A stretch of DNA of 13,959 nucleotides from CAZDKO01 sp964506075 [NCBI: uncultured bacterium]. Its GTDB lineage: Bacteria; CAZDME01; JAYEMH01. Where the stretch lies: assembly GCA_964506075.1 (NCBI GenBank), contig CAZDKO010000037.1:1-13959 (forward strand). Reading direction: 5' to 3'. Every line of letters starts with the position of its first letter. Within the stretch, counting starts at the first letter, position 1. The position numbers and the translations under genes are program-made. Below the pieces are notes generated by a model, which was not told where the DNA came from, searched no databases, and worked only from the letters and a program-made list of their open reading frames with translations. Shown piece after piece: positions 13,858-13,959 of the stretch.

Positions 13858-13909
13858 GCCACCACTGTTTTGATTCGCTTTTGCAAATGCAAAACGAATC
13901 AGTGGTGGC
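13858..13909. repeat. Large imperfect palindrome that includes the tRNA-Gln 3' end
   Basis: GCCACCACTG (13858-13867) is inverted at 13900-13909 (CAGTGGTGGC). Inside, GATTCG (13872-13877) pairs with CGAATC (13895-13900) and TTTTGCA (13879-13885) with TGCAAAA (13888-13894); TTTT and one C bulge on the left side. The right arm contains the discriminator base and encoded CCA of the tRNA (13906-13909). No T-run follows on the minus strand. Confidence 0.8.
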
Positions 13910-13959
13910 TGCCGAGCTTGGATTCGAACCAAGATACCAGGCTCCAAAGGCCCGTGTGT
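13906..13959 (-). tRNA. tRNA-Gln (anticodon UUG), 3' part
   Basis: Only the 3' 54 bases are in the window; the acceptor 5' strand and most of the D arm are beyond the right edge. On the minus strand the anticodon stem CGGGC/GCCTG (one G-U pair) holds the loop CTTTGGA with anticodon TTG. Then a four-base variable loop GTAT, T stem CTTGG/CCAAG with loop TTCGAAT, acceptor strand CTCGGCA, discriminator G and an encoded CCA. An acceptor strand ending in A (U1-A72) and G73 are typical of tRNA-Gln. Reading the loop as TGG (Pro) would break the anticodon stem. A second CCA directly follows the first. Confidence 0.9.

Overview
All genes in this window lie on the minus strand and are ordinary bacterial housekeeping genes, so transcription runs from right to left. 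The organism looks like an uncultured diderm bacterium of moderate-to-low GC. MlaE/MlaF/MlaD-type lipid transport genes imply an outer membrane. A membrane pyrophosphatase, very strong anti-SD-matching ribosome binding sites, several TTG starts and dispersed CCTGCCTG-type palindromes fit candidate phyla such as Omnitrophota or relatives. That placement is an inference from style and gene content and is not proven by the sequence.

Layout in transcription order. At the right edge is the 3' part of a tRNA-Gln(UUG) with an encoded CCA, whose last bases form one arm of a large hairpin. A 236-bp non-coding stretch with three inverted repeats leads to hppA (K+-dependent type membrane pyrophosphatase). 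A 112-bp gap that folds on paper into a compact RNA-like structure separates hppA from ychF. From ychF a tight gene string follows: rpsF, ssb, rpsR, rplI, dnaB, then mlaE, mlaF, mlaD, then radA, a PIN/TRAM membrane protein (YacL type) and ispD. Gaps in this string are mostly 2-70 bp, and two 17-bp overlaps occur (rpsF/ssb and mlaD/radA). A 200-bp repeat-rich spacer separates ispD from ispF. Then come trxB and the start of a secreted Ig-like-domain protein that runs off the left edge.

How the genes work together. rpsF-ssb-rpsR-rplI-dnaB is a widely conserved ribosome/replication string. radA-yacL-ispD-ispF is the other conserved string, known from Firmicutes, where disA normally sits between radA and yacL; no disA is present here. 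Between the two strings sits a three-gene ABC transporter module (permease, ATPase, MCE substrate-binding protein) for phospholipid traffic between inner and outer membranes. IspD and IspF catalyse two steps of the MEP isoprenoid pathway.

I see no convincing new multi-gene system. The most interesting material is non-coding: the palindrome that captures the tRNA 3' end, a two-copy dispersed palindromic repeat (one copy bracketed by 9-bp direct repeats), the inverted repeat that reaches the ispD stop codon, and the structured hppA-ychF spacer. There is no gene-free stretch longer than 300 bases. I found no CRISPR array, insertion sequence, rRNA or clear intrinsic terminator.
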